Source of the DNA: Rachicladosporium sp. CCFEE 5018
Lineage: Eukaryota; Ascomycota; Dothideomycetes; Cladosporiales; Cladosporiaceae
DNA length: 64,000 bases
Direction: 5' to 3'
NCBI GenBank assembly: GCA_002077045.2
Contig: KZ111144.1
Location: 26,811-90,810, forward strand
The translations under genes and the position numbers were made by a program. Positions 1 through 9,705 of the stretch are shown piece after piece. The notes beneath the pieces are model-generated. The model made no database searches, had not been told where the DNA came from, and was given only the letters and a program-made list of their open reading frames with translations. Numbering within the stretch: the stretch's first letter is position 1; every line of letters starts with the position of its first letter.

Positions 1-641
1 CGGCCGAAGTGGATGCTGCGTGCGAAGCTGAACTTGATGTAGCCTAGTGAAGTAGCCCAGCCACCACGATCGTTGGCGATGTAGTTCTTCATGCCAGTTT
101 CGGCGTCGACAGCTAGCTCTTGCTGCGACACTGGCCCTCGTAGACGCTGATCGTGTTGTCGCGCATCGATGTTGTCGGCATAATCCTGGCAAGAGGTCAG
201 CAAAACAGTTCCCATCGAGAGTGAAGTCAATTAATCTACCTTCGGATTATCGATATGCTCCTCTGGCCTATAAACCCCCAACCTCTCCGCGGTGACCTCG
301 AACTCCGCAGTCGCATACCCAAAGGCCATGAATGCCAGCACCCAGACCAGGATCCGAATAGTGTCAGCTTGCACACCCTTCAGCGTACCGACATCAACCG
401 CCTGCGAGTAATCACGAAGCCAGTTTCCGAAGTAAACTCGCTTGATCATCATGCTGGACCATTTGTGGCCTTTCAGACAGGCAACAGTCTTAAGCATGTC
501 CTCGATGTCGCCATGACGCCAGTTGTGACCTTCAATGCGTGAAATCGAGGCGATATTGCCGGCACCGAAGGCGTGAGTGGGTGTTGCGAGACAGAGTATC
601 AGTGCAATGCCGACCAAGACGAGGAGTTGAGTGTTCGCCAT
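1..641 (-). CDS. HET-C family protein, 5' part (continues past the left edge)
   Basis: N-terminal part of a fungal HET-C homologue, a secretory-pathway protein first known from heterokaryon incompatibility in Neurospora and Podospora. Exons: 641-240 and 185 to beyond position 1; the intron 239-186 (54 nt) has GT...AG ends and joins NPK to DYADNIDAR in frame. Residues 1-24 form a signal peptide ending near THA. The family block GAGNIASISRIEGHNWRHGD follows, then RVYFGNWLRDYSQAVDVG, a hydrophobic segment (IRILVWVLAFMAFGYA) and GVYRPEEHIDNP. Exon 2 continues with LRGPV and GMKNYIA, also typical of the family. The C-terminal glycine-rich part and the specificity region lie outside the window, so nothing can be said about allelic type. 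Recognition is from conserved family sequence; a role in nonself recognition here is inference. Confidence 0.9.
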
Positions 642-1315
642 GATTACTGGACTGATTAGTGGATTCGAGGAGTCTCGATGAAGCGTTCAAGTGTTGTCAA
701 CAATTTGACCGTTTACACTTGCATGAAGTCAACAGCTGAGAGTGGGACGCTGACGACCGAATCGTGGTGGCTGAGCGCCGAGCACTTGACTGAAGTGACA
801 CAGCACGTACACGACGACAGTGAGTGAAAATCTTTAGACCGCTACGTCTGTCTAGATACCGTCATATCATCATTGGAATTGGTCTAGCGGTGCGATACGC
901 GCCTTCACTGTCAACCTAGTGGTTTGATACGCGCTCCAAGGCTCATGCCTGAGGCATTAGTCCAGATATCTTACTGACCTCTTGTCTCGCACGACCAATC
1001 TATTCATGCGCAGAGGCACGATCCTGATACAAAAGTTTCTGAACACGTGTGCTGGTCCATGAACTGTCTCGCCAAAAAGGTCTAGCCCCTACAAACAGTC
1101 TATCTCACCTTGAGAGAGACCTGCTGCAGCCTGCCCTTTGACTTCCAAGTGATCGTTGAAGACCACCCGTCGTGTCGTGGAGCGGCGCTGCCAACCTTAC
1201 AGAGGCCATACCCATGAACAATATTGCATGTACTGTCTCCAAGTCTCTATGCTTGACTCCTCGAAGCTGTCCGTCTTACCACGGTCCCCAGCCCCTCGCC
1301 CCAAGCTTCCCAACA
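642..1315. other. Intergenic, no gene seen
   Basis: Upstream region of the HET-C gene and 3' flank of the next minus-strand gene. No convincing coding sequence or RNA gene. A short tRNA A-box look-alike near 882 has no matching B box. Confidence 0.5.
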
Positions 1316-2007
1316 CTAGCCACGACCTCCCACTTTCCCATCTTCTCCGTAGTACACCCTGTACACTAGTCAGTCGCAAACACCCTCATCCAAACTCAAT
1401 CTCGGGGACAGAACTTACAAGGGAACCTCAACCCTACCCCGAGCACATACTCCATCCACTCCCTCCCTAAACCCCTCTCCCCCTCCACCAATTCCGGAAA
1501 TTTCGTAAGCATCTCCTTCTCCACACTCACCAGCTGCCCGACCAAGCTCTTCGGGTACTTGCTGTCTGAGCTCCCAGCAGCTTCATGCACGCGATCCCAG
1601 GTATCCAGCAGCGCGCGACGGTGCATGTGGTCCGTCCAGTGCGAAGGAGCACGCGGTGCGTTGCGGTGGGTGGCGCTCGAAAGGTCGAGGAGGGCGTCGG
1701 CGGTGGAGGTGATGCGTCGGAGCAGGCTGGGACGGGCAGGCTTCGGGGCGGTGGCGAGTAATTGAAGCCCTGTGGCTGTTGTGGCTGCGCGGTTCACGAG
1801 TGGACGGGAGAGTTGCGGGCGAGTCCGTGGGGAGGTTGAAGCGGTGGCGGATGTGGTACTTGGCAGAGTCGTGATGGCGCGTGTGAGGAAGGGGCAAGTG
1901 GTGGAGCTGGACTCGTGGGTGCCGTGTAGTTGCGCCGGGCGCGAGAGAAGGAGCGGCGTGTTGCTTGCCTCGCGCAGATGACTTTGACCAGTGGAGGTGG
2001 AAGCCAT
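1316..2007 (-). CDS. Hypothetical protein, two exons
   Basis: I do not recognise this protein. Start chosen at the ATG 2007-2005 (MASTSTGQ), because upstream in-frame sequence looks like 5' UTR. Exon 1 is 2007-1419; a GTAAGT donor at 1418 and an acceptor ending at 1366 define a 53-nt intron, preceded by a CTGAC branch-like motif; exon 2 is 1365-1316. The product would be 212 residues. The N-terminal two thirds is rich in Ser, Thr, Pro and Arg and lacks acidic residues, which resembles a mitochondrial presequence or a disordered tail. The last ~80 residues (LLDTWDRVHEAAG, SLVGQLVSVEKEMLTKFPEL) look like a folded helical domain, ending RVYYGEDGKVGGRG. If the intron is not removed the protein instead ends FPCKFCPRD. 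Confidence 0.5.
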
Positions 2008-2371
2008 TCTGAGTGCTTGCGATCTCGAGTCTAGTAGGTCGTAAATGAGTGTCGTCGGTGGCGATGGTAGGGAGGTAGGTGAAGCTTGATCGCTCACTGG
2101 TTGTTTAGGCTGTGTTGACTTCACCAGCTGTCTTTGCAGTGGCGCAGGAGACTTGATGATGCAAAGAGAGTGTGTGGAAGATGTAGCGGGGACGAGATAG
2201 TGAATGCAAGGTGGCAATTGTCACGAGGCAGTTTGGTGAGGAATTATCGAGGAGCATAGAGTGAATGAAAAACTCGTGACCGCACACATTCACTTGTGAC
2301 TTGGTCAGATCATATACGTGCATTTGTACAAAGTGGACGTCTGACTTCACTTGCCTAGACTTGATTGCGAC

Positions 2372-4068
2372 TCAGCAACCCAAGTACCTCTCCTCCACCC
2401 ATCGCGTCTCCAGATCGTCTACCATCCTGGACACGATCACCTTGATGTCAGGAAACACACTCATCAAGCGCCGCAAGCCCTGATTGCCTGCAGTGCACGT
2501 GACGAACACAATGCGATCCTCATGAACGCCGTGATCTAGCAGTACCTTCACTGCCATCAGCGCTGCACCGCCGCTGCTCATTTGCGGATCGAGCAGCATC
2601 ACGCCAGTATGCTGAGCAATGTCTGGTGACAACGAGTAGTAGTGAAGCTCAGGCTCGCCAGTGCGAAAGTTTGTCTGAATCAGCATGCGTCCTGTGCGGC
2701 AATCTGGGATGACTCGCTTCAGTCCAGTCTCGAGGATACTGCCGCCTCGTAGGATGACGACCGCAGAGACAATGCCGTCCGCCACAAGCCCATTGTAGCT
2801 TCCGTTCGGCACGGGCGTCTGCACGGTGCTCGGCTTGAAGCGGAAACATTCAGTCGCTTTCTCTATGAGGAGCACAGCAAGCCTGTCGAAGTAGAAAACG
2901 AAGTCCTCACGATCGGTGCTGGACTCGATAAGCTTTGTGTTGATGCCTCGGATCTGATTATTGTGCTCGAGCATGATTACATGATCGGAGAGGGGCGCAT
3001 CTTCAGATGCTTGACCGAGTCGTCTAAGCTCGGCTTGGTGCATTGCCGACTTCTCGTCGAGTGTCTTGTGCACGCGATCGGAGACCATGCCTGTGAGATG
3101 TCAGTGGGGTGCCGAGGAGTGACTCCACGGATGCGCCTACCAATAGCAACAGTGTTCTCGATGCCACGTGGCACAATAATGTCTGCGATACTTGGTCAGT
3201 CAGGGTACCGAGGTGACGTGTGTATGCATGATGTAGAAGAGATGCAGTCAGATAGGAGCGAAAGACGTTGCTGTATGTTGTTCTTCAAAGGAATTCAGTT
3301 GAACTATGCATGATTGTGGATCATCATTGTGCCGTGTTGCGAAGGGGAAGGCGAGTCAACATACCGGCGACATTCCTCTGTGGCTCGACGAACTGGTGGA
3401 AGTTCGGCTTCACGTAGGCGAACCACTGCTTGATGCAGCCCTCGATGTCGCGGCCACGTTCGCGTACATCGCGAAGTAGTCGACGAGACAGGCAGAGATC
3501 TGCATCAGCCTCGGCGAAGATCCTCATGTCCAGCATGTCGAGTACACGCTGATCGTGCAGAGCAAAGATGCCTTCGAGGATCAAGACGTGCGGCGAGTAG
3601 ATTGTGGTTGTCTTCTTCAGCCGGGCATGCTTCTCGAAAGAGTAGACCGGAATCTCAGCTTTCTTACTTGCAAATACGTCAGCATTGGTAGTTCAAGCGC
3701 TAAAGGGAGCGACCTCACCCAAATTTGATGTCGCTTAGCCTATCGACCAGGACATCGAAGTCAATGGCCTCCGGTGCATCGAAATCATACTCATTTCGAA
3801 AAGCTGCCGCACTCTGCTCCGGGGTCAAGGGCTTGTAGAAGCTATCCATGGACAGAATTACGACCCATGGCAGACTAAGCTCCTTGATGATAGCATAGGC
3901 GAGCGAAGTCTTGCCAGATCCGGACGAACCAGCAATGCCAATGATGCTGGTGTCACTCCATGGCGGCGAGTAGTGCGCCTTTTGCAGGCGACTTGTGGCA
4001 CTATCGTGCAGATTTAGGCTCTCCAAGCTCAAGGCCGAGGAAGACGAGGGCGTATGAAGCCCGTTCAT
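2372..4068 (-). CDS. URK1: Uridine kinase with C-terminal uracil phosphoribosyltransferase-like domain
   Basis: Pyrimidine salvage enzyme phosphorylating uridine/cytidine to UMP/CMP in the cytosol. Exons 4068-3719, 3666-3365, 3182-3141 and 3090-2372 give 470 residues; all three introns have GT...AG ends and phases agree. Residues ~45-240 are the P-loop kinase: Walker A GSSGSGKTS, then MDSFYKPL, NEYDFDAPEAIDFD and ILEGIFALHD. Exon 3 (42 nt) encodes DIIVPRGIENTVAIG. The C-terminal ~220 residues are a UPRT-like fold: RGGSILETGLKRVIPDCRTG and the PRPP-loop-like LDPQMSSGGAA. The C terminus MVDDLETRWVEERYLGC lacks the GDFGDR-type uracil-binding motif of active UPRTs, so the second domain may be regulatory. 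Start ATG 4068 (MNGLHTP); the in-frame codon six bases upstream is GTG. Confidence 0.93.
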
Positions 4069-4483
4069 GATCACCGCAGACGCCAGCTAAGTACGCCAGC
4101 GGAGACCTCGATCGTCCACATGGTCTGGTGGACGATGAAGTAGAGCCCTCGATATCGGCGGTAACTTGTCGTGGATAACGTACGAGAGAAGGCAGTGGAA
4201 GAATGAGACAAAGTGGAGATTTCTATTGCGGCGATGTACGGGAGTCAATGCCAAGCCTTCTGGTCAAGCTCCATCAATTCTGCTCTTCACCTCATTCGAA
4301 CACATACATATCTCACTGCACCTGCCATATCGCCTAGAGGTGCATTGCTCTTGCGGCATACACACTTGTGTGCCGCCAGCTAGCATGCAGCAAACTTCAC
4401 CCTGACAGAGCTCTCCATGGTACGCAAATCCTCCCCTCACTCCCTCCCCTAACCACAAGCCCCACATCCGCACCTCCTTCACC
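4069..4483. promoter_or_regulatory. Divergent intergenic region URK1 / GID8
   Basis: 415 bp between the start codons of two divergently transcribed genes; it must hold both promoters. No clear TATA box. A pyrimidine-rich stretch (about 4420-4480) lies directly upstream of the GID8 ATG. Confidence 0.5.
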
Positions 4484-5749
4484 ATGCCCACCAACCCTTG
4501 GGATCCCAACGACCCCCATAACCCATACGGCAATGACATCGATCTCGAGCTCCAAGCTATGGACCAGATTTGGGACACGCCGGAGATTTGGCGACCGTAT
4601 GATGACCTTTATCATAAAGAACTAGCAACCCGGATCAGGAATCAGAACCAGATCATGGCAGATATGGTGGACTTCAAGCCGAGCAAGAGGTATGTGAATT
4701 TCCTGTGGAGTCGTCGTGGATGAGGAGGGAAGCTGCTCTGATGAACAATCAAATGGGAATCTCTCTGAGAATTTCGTGCGGATATACCAATAATTTAGAT
4801 GTTAGACTTCTGATTGCAGCGGGATGATTGAGCGTAGATGGCGAGGATCTTTTGCACAAGCCATTGCTGACCAGTCCACAGCTCCATCAACTCCATCATC
4901 ATGGACTACCTCATCTCCGAGGGGTTCCCAGGTGCAGCTGAGAAGTTCGCCCAAGAGACAAATCTCTCGCAAGCACAGGGCTTCGACAGTCAAGGCATCC
5001 GAGAAAGAGTGCAGATCCACAACTCGATTCTCACCGGCAATGTCGAAGAGGCTATCGAGTTCATCAACGATGTCGACGCTGAGGTATGTTGTCCGCCTCA
5101 CTCTCGGTTCCGCACTCCATCGCTTCTATGATTATATACAAAGTTTCATGCACCACGCATATACCTCTTGGGGTGTTGATGATTAACTCACTACTTCAGT
5201 CCTCAGTATGAACACAAGCACAGCTCTCTCACTTCATGTCACATGTTCCCCAGCAAGGCCAGCAGCTAACGCAAGCCAAAGATCCTAGATACCTCGCCCC
5301 TCCTCCACTTCCGCCTCTTGCAACTCCAGCTCATCGAGATCATCCGCGAAGTCCTCAGCAGCAACAACGGCAACCCCGCAGCCACCGACTTCCGCCCTGC
5401 GATCGAGTTCGCTACGTCCCAGCTCTCGCCTCGTGCGCCGACTGACCAGAGCTACCTCGCTGCTCTCGAGCAGACGATGGCGCTCATGATCTTTCAGCCA
5501 GACAAGATGCCGGCGGAGATGAAGGAGCTGCTTGATCTGCGGCTGCGAGAGACCGTTGCTGAGGAAGTAAACAAGGCATTGCTCAAAGCACAGGGGATGG
5601 AGCCTGTGGCGAGGATTAGGGAGCTCGTCCGGGCGAGAGCTTGGGCTGAGACTACAGCGAGGGCGGCGAAAGTGGACCTGCCCGATGACATGAGCATTGG
5701 ACTTGATGGTGAGCATGACGGTGGACGGGGTGATGCTATGGTCACTTGA
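4484..5749 (+). CDS. GID8: GID/CTLH ubiquitin ligase subunit Gid8
   Basis: Scaffold subunit of the GID (CTLH) E3 ubiquitin ligase, which degrades gluconeogenic enzymes in yeast. Exons 4484-4689, 4882-5083 and 5282-5749 encode 291 residues. Exon 1 gives a poorly conserved acidic N terminus ending VDFKPSK; exon 2 carries the LisH motif (IIMDYLISEGFPGAAEKFA) and the start of CTLH (IRERVQIHNSILTGNVEEAI); exon 3 continues CTLH/CRA (LLHFRLLQLQLIEIIREVL, LEQTMALMIF). The KPSK-x-x-IN-x-x-IMDYL junction fits fungal Gid8. Both introns, 192 and 198 nt, are about four times longer than most others here; the first contains a box C/D snoRNA (4732-4820). Start at ATG 4484, context CACCATGCC. Confidence 0.9.
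4732..4820 (+). ncRNA. Intronic box C/D snoRNA in GID8 intron 1 (snR58/snR47-like guides)
   Basis: Inside GID8 intron 1. Terminal stem GCTGC (4732-4736) pairs with GCAGC (4816-4820). C box TGATGA at 4739-4744, D' box CTGA at 4765-4768, D box CTGA at 4810-4813; the C' box is unclear. Upstream of D, GATGTTAGACT (4798-4808) is an 11-nt complement of the 25S rRNA stretch AGTCTAACATC; the fifth-nucleotide rule points at the C of AGTC, which I count as the site known in yeast as Cm663 (guide snR58). Upstream of D', TGGGAATCTC (4754-4763) complements GAGATTCCCA of 25S rRNA and points at the A of GAGA, probably yeast Am2220 (guide snR47). The rRNA sequences and yeast numbering are recalled, not searched. 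Both guides following the fifth-nucleotide rule, plus boxes and stem, make chance unlikely. Confidence 0.8.
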
Positions 5750-5926
5750 GATGAAATGATATGAATCCTGGGTTTAGCGTAGGTGTTGGTGGTCATGAGT
5801 TAGAATCAATGCATACTATTCTCAACATCTCGGAACACTATCGTCTCTGCCCAAACGCCTGCAATGCAATGTTCATTCTGTGCGTCGTGATGCCTCATCG
5901 TACAATCCCTTCCGTCGTCCTCCGAT

Positions 5927-6793
5927 CTACCACACATCACCCTCCCAGCTCGGTGGCGTCCACAGCCTGTTCACCTCCCTTACCAAGTCGACAGCCGTGC
6001 TACCATTTTTACATTGCGTCCACTCGCCTCCATCCCGGATACAGAATACCTCCTTGTCGACCATGACAGTACAGCTCTTCTGCACGCCCATCTCCTTCGT
6101 CCGGTTGAAGCTACTCCTCAGCATATCCGCGCTGAACGCCCCATCGTCCTTGGTCGTGCACTCGTTGATCTTGTCAAAACTCATACCGTGCTCGAGCGCG
6201 CACTCCTCGACAAGATCCTTCGAGGGAATATTGGAGTATTGGTTCGTCATGCACATCGTGAAGCCCAAGTAGGCTTTCGGGTCTGGGTAGAGCGATGCGG
6301 CGCACAGCTCGATGATGTTGCCGAGACACTCCTCCTGGCCGTGCTTGCAGACTACGCCGTCGTCGTGGTCGGTTAGGCTGCCGATGTAGGTGAGTTTGAA
6401 GTCGACTTTGCGGGAGATCTTCTGCATGGCTGGGAGTATCATGTCGTGGAGGCAGTCCTTTGCGTCCGGGCACTTGCTCATGATGAACGCCTCTAGTGGC
6501 ACTTTGCCTGAGTGATACACGGCATCATCCTCGGAAAATGCCTCGGTGGCGATAAAGGTCACGCAGGTGAGCATGATAGTTATCAGGAAGGCGGAAACGA
6601 GGAACATGATGCGTCTGTGCCATTTCCCGGAGGTGGTGCGCGACCAGGCGCGCATGTAGGCGCGCTGGGCTGTGAAGACCTGTTGCTGGAGGTCAGAGAG
6701 GGTGGGTTGTTCGCTGCTGGAGGGGGCGGAGGGTGTGGCGATGTCGTCGTTGGTGATCAGAGGCGCTTTCTCGGAATCGAATGTGCCAGCCAT
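5927..6793 (-). CDS. GILT-family thiol reductase, membrane anchored
   Basis: Single-exon protein of 288 residues. A cytosolic N-terminal tail of ~70 residues is followed by one membrane segment (IMFLVSAFLITIMLTCVTFI) and a lumenal GILT domain. The family signature CKHGQEECLGNIIELC matches the GILT consensus CQHGxxECxxNxxExC. The redox site is MSKCPDAKDCL, with cysteines five residues apart rather than the CxxC of animal GILT; I believe this spacing is common in fungal members. Further cysteines (CAASLYP, CMTNQYSN, CALEHG, CTTKDD) fit disulphides. Likely acts in the vacuole or secretory pathway, reducing disulphides of proteins being degraded; that location is inferred from the family. Start ATG 6793 (MAGTFDSEK); a longer in-frame reading upstream is probably 5' UTR. 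Confidence 0.85.
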   Translation of the reverse strand: MAGTFDSEKAPLITNDDIATPSAPSSSEQPTLSDLQQQVFTAQRAYMRAWSRTTSGKWHRRIMFLVSAFLITIMLTCVTFIATEAFSEDDAVYHSGKVPLEAFIMSKCPDAKDCLHDMILPAMQKISRKVDFKLTYIGSLTDHDDGVVCKHGQEECLGNIIELCAASLYPDPKAYLGFTMCMTNQYSNIPSKDLVEECALEHGMSFDKINECTTKDDGAFSADMLRSSFNRTKEMGVQKSCTVMVDKEVFCIRDGGEWTQCKNGSTAVDLVREVNRLWTPPSWEGDVW

Positions 6794-7096
6794 GTTTGCG
6801 GTGCTGTTGTTGAGATGATGCTTGTGCGTTACACGAAGGATGTGGGAAGATAAGAGACCTGGCTGATATGATGGAGGGTGTGGCGAATGCATGGCGACAT
6901 CGTGAAGAAGGTGTGGCAGTGACGATCGAAATCCGGGGTAAACGCGGGCCAGAAATCGTGACAGACAAAGAGCTGTGCGGCGGGGTTCAGTTGTGGCTGC
7001 CACGCGACTGTGAGTCGCGAAATATGGGTGACTCCAACTTTGTCATGTGACTATTTACCCCCTCCGTGTCCGCCATTGACACTCAAAACTCTCTCC
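6794..7096. promoter_or_regulatory. Divergent promoter region GILT-like / prolyl-tRNA synthetase
   Basis: 303 bp between two start codons. It contains TGTCATGTGACT at 7041-7052, 45 bp upstream of the synthetase ATG. The same 12-mer occurs in the RSM19/MRE11 divergent promoter (22404-22415). The core CATGTG is an E-box variant. Confidence 0.5.
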
Positions 7097-8830
7097 ATGG
7101 CATCCGAGGAGGTCGAGTCCAAGATGGCAGAGCTCAACGTAGACAGCTCGTCGGCCGCAGGCACAGGCACGACAGCTTCAGCAATCCCCACCGACAAACC
7201 CAAGAAACAGGACAAGGAGCGGAAGAACCAGCAAACCTCCCAGAAAGGCCCCAAACCCGCAAAACAGCCTCAGGTGAAGAAGCCTGTAGCAAACCAAGAC
7301 ACAAAGCAAATCACAGTCAGCAAATCCGAGGACTTAGCAGAATGGTACCAGCAAGTCATCCTCAAGGCTGAGTTGCTGGAGTTCACCGACGTCCCCGGCT
7401 GCTACATCTACCTCCCCCGCTCATATCACATCTGGGAATTGATCCGAGACTTCTTCGATCTCAGGATCAAGGCAATGGGTGTGGAGAACTCGTACTTCCC
7501 TCTGTTCATTTCAGAAGCAAACTTGCAGCGCGAGAAGGACCATGTGGAGGGCTTCGCAGCCGAGGTGGCCTGGGTGACGGAGGGAGGCAAGACAAAGTTG
7601 GACAAGAAGCTGGCTGTGCGTCCTACTAGTGAGACAGCGATGTACAGCTACTATGCGAAGAAGATCAGGAGTCATCGAGATTTGCCTTTGAAGCTGAATC
7701 AGTGGAACAATGTGGTGCGGTGGGAGTTCAAGCATGCGGTGCCTTTCTTGCGGTCACGAGAGTTCTTGTGGCAGGAGGGTCACACGGCACATTTGACGGA
7801 GGCGGAGGCAGGGAAGGAGGTGCTGGAGATTCTGGACCACTACGCCGCTATATACGAGGACTTGCTTGCTGTGCCTGTCGTGAAGGGAAGGAAGACAGTC
7901 AATGAGCAATTTCCCGGCGCGCACTACACAACGACGATCGAAGGCTTCATTCCCGCCGTAGGACGAGGCATTCAAGCAGCAACATCCCACTGTCTCGGCC
8001 AACATTTCGCAAAGATGTTCGAGATCAAGATCGAGGACCCTACGCAGAAAGAGGGTGAGAAGAAGGAAAAAGTCTTCCCATGGCAGAACAGCTGGGGCTT
8101 CACCACGCGCTCCATCGGTGTCATGATCATGATCCATGGAGACGACAAGGGCGTCGTCATTCCTCCCCGCGTTTCGAACGTGCAGGTCATCGTCGTAGTT
8201 GTCGGGATCACAGCCAAGACGACCGAAGAAGACAAAAACACGCTGCTCGACAAAGGCGCCGAGATCAAGAAGACGCTCAAGTCAGCCGGTCTGCGCGTCG
8301 AGCTCGACGATCGGGAAGGCTACTCCCCCGGCTTCAAATTCGCCGAATGGGAACTTAAAGGCGTCCCCCTCCGCCTCGAGCTCGGTCCCAAAGACCTAGA
8401 GAAATCCGTCGTCGCCACCGCCCGCCGAGACACAGGCGCCAAAGGCTCCATTCCCCTCGCATCACTCACTTCAGACGTACCTAAACTACTGGATACAATT
8501 CAAGCCGACATGCTCAAGAAAGCCTCCGATGAGTTCGCGGCACATCGCAAGATTGTCCGCGAGTGGAAGGACTTCGTACCCACGCTCAATGACAAGAATG
8601 TAATTCTCGTTCCTCATTGCGCCGGCGGGGAGTGCGAGGACCAGATCAAGGAGGATTCTGCCGGTACTGTGCCTGGACAGGAGGTCGATGCTAAGGCGCC
8701 TAGTATGGGAGCGAAGAGCTTGTGTATTCCTGCCGAGCAGCCTGAGGAGATTAAAGAGGGGCAGAAGTGTATCAATCCTAAGTGTGGGAAGGATGCGGCG
8801 CATTGGGTGCTGTTTGGGCGGAGTTACTGA
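7097..8830 (+). CDS. Prolyl-tRNA synthetase, cytosolic (eukaryote/archaeal type)
   Basis: Class II aminoacyl-tRNA synthetase charging tRNA-Pro in the cytosol; 577 residues without introns. A Lys/Gln-rich N-terminal extension (residues 1-75) precedes the core. Class II motif 2 is visible as RWEFKHAVPFLRSREFLWQE with the following EGHTAHLTEAEA; motif 3 lies in TTRSIGVMIMIHGDDKGVV. The anticodon-binding domain follows (VIVVVVGITAK, LRVELDDREGYSPGFKFAEW), then the zinc-like C-terminal domain with CAGGEC and CINPKCGKD, ending in the characteristic FGRSY. This is the archaeal/eukaryotic architecture without a bacterial editing insertion. Start at ATG 7097 (MASEEVESK, context CTCCATGGC); an in-frame ATG at 7010 would add 29 residues but lies in the apparent promoter. 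Confidence 0.95.
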   Translation: MASEEVESKMAELNVDSSSAAGTGTTASAIPTDKPKKQDKERKNQQTSQKGPKPAKQPQVKKPVANQDTKQITVSKSEDLAEWYQQVILKAELLEFTDVPGCYIYLPRSYHIWELIRDFFDLRIKAMGVENSYFPLFISEANLQREKDHVEGFAAEVAWVTEGGKTKLDKKLAVRPTSETAMYSYYAKKIRSHRDLPLKLNQWNNVVRWEFKHAVPFLRSREFLWQEGHTAHLTEAEAGKEVLEILDHYAAIYEDLLAVPVVKGRKTVNEQFPGAHYTTTIEGFIPAVGRGIQAATSHCLGQHFAKMFEIKIEDPTQKEGEKKEKVFPWQNSWGFTTRSIGVMIMIHGDDKGVVIPPRVSNVQVIVVVVGITAKTTEEDKNTLLDKGAEIKKTLKSAGLRVELDDREGYSPGFKFAEWELKGVPLRLELGPKDLEKSVVATARRDTGAKGSIPLASLTSDVPKLLDTIQADMLKKASDEFAAHRKIVREWKDFVPTLNDKNVILVPHCAGGECEDQIKEDSAGTVPGQEVDAKAPSMGAKSLCIPAEQPEEIKEGQKCINPKCGKDAAHWVLFGRSY

Positions 8831-9705
8831 GGCGGTGCGGGATGCATTACTCAAGTGGCCGATATGATGCACATGCATGATCGTGAGCATGCGCAAGCGA
8901 GCATTCTGATGAGCGCGAAAGTGCCAGTATTGCTGGGGATGGTTTCATGGTACCCTCCGCACGAGGTCATGGTGTGGCAAGGCGCTTCGTCGCCCTCAAG
9001 ATGTGGCTTGAAGGTATGAATAAGACGAAGCATCATGATAGCCCAGAGCCAGTGCTTCGGCATCGAGCCCAATCGCTCCAGCACTTGCATGACTTCCATT
9101 TTCAAGATACATTCATGTTCGTCCGGTGCTTGTAACATAGCTGTAGTCCCCTGCCAAGCATCAACATCGTGCACGGGCCCACAGTGCTTACTTCGCAGCA
9201 AAGCCTCCGTCGGCCGCTCGACTCCGCATCTCTCGACCGCCTTCACGGCGTCTTTGTCATCTGCAGCAAGATGCGAAGCCGAGTCGATTCCCTAGGACCC
9301 GCCTTAGATCGTCACTACACTGTATTCTTTCGCCAAGCAGAGGCTAAAGGACGTTTCGATGGGGTCAGGGACCGGACGAAGCTGCGCCTACATCCGGGAC
9401 GGACAGTTTCATGTGAAGATGTGCCTGATCCTGCTCTCGAAATGTTGCACTACTGTACCTCGAGATGCTACGGGACTTTTTTTGTGCACAGGACGTTTGT
9501 CTGGCTAGGCAACGAGGAAAGGTAGGTGAGTTGGGGAGGTGCGAGGTATAAGTGTCCGTCTTCCCTGTTCTCCAGCATTTTCATTCCACCTTCCAGAGCC
9601 TCATTTCCTGTCTCTTCGTTACATAGACACCTTCGAGTCCTTGAAGACTCACGAACAGTACCCGCTACATCTCAGTGCATCAAGGTCCCCCGACGACCTC
9701 TCAAT
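8831..9705. other. Intergenic, no gene seen
   Basis: 875 bp between the synthetase stop and the reductase start, both on the + strand. Only short overlapping open frames without recognisable content. The last ~150 bp is pyrimidine rich and is probably the 5' UTR/promoter of the reductase. Confidence 0.5.

Noticed and set aside
870..930. tRNA-like A box (GGTCTAGCGGTGCGAT)
   Set aside because: No B box (GGTTCRANNCC) at a suitable distance and no acceptor or anticodon stem.
5084..5281. Second snoRNA in GID8 intron 2 (TGATGA near 5176)
   Set aside because: There is no CTGA D box in the remaining intron, no closing stem, and no recognisable rRNA antisense element.
9526..9705. Sixty-residue N-terminal extension of the aldo-keto reductase
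   Set aside because: Sequence is pyrimidine-rich leader; family members start near PLPKTALGYHRILSP.
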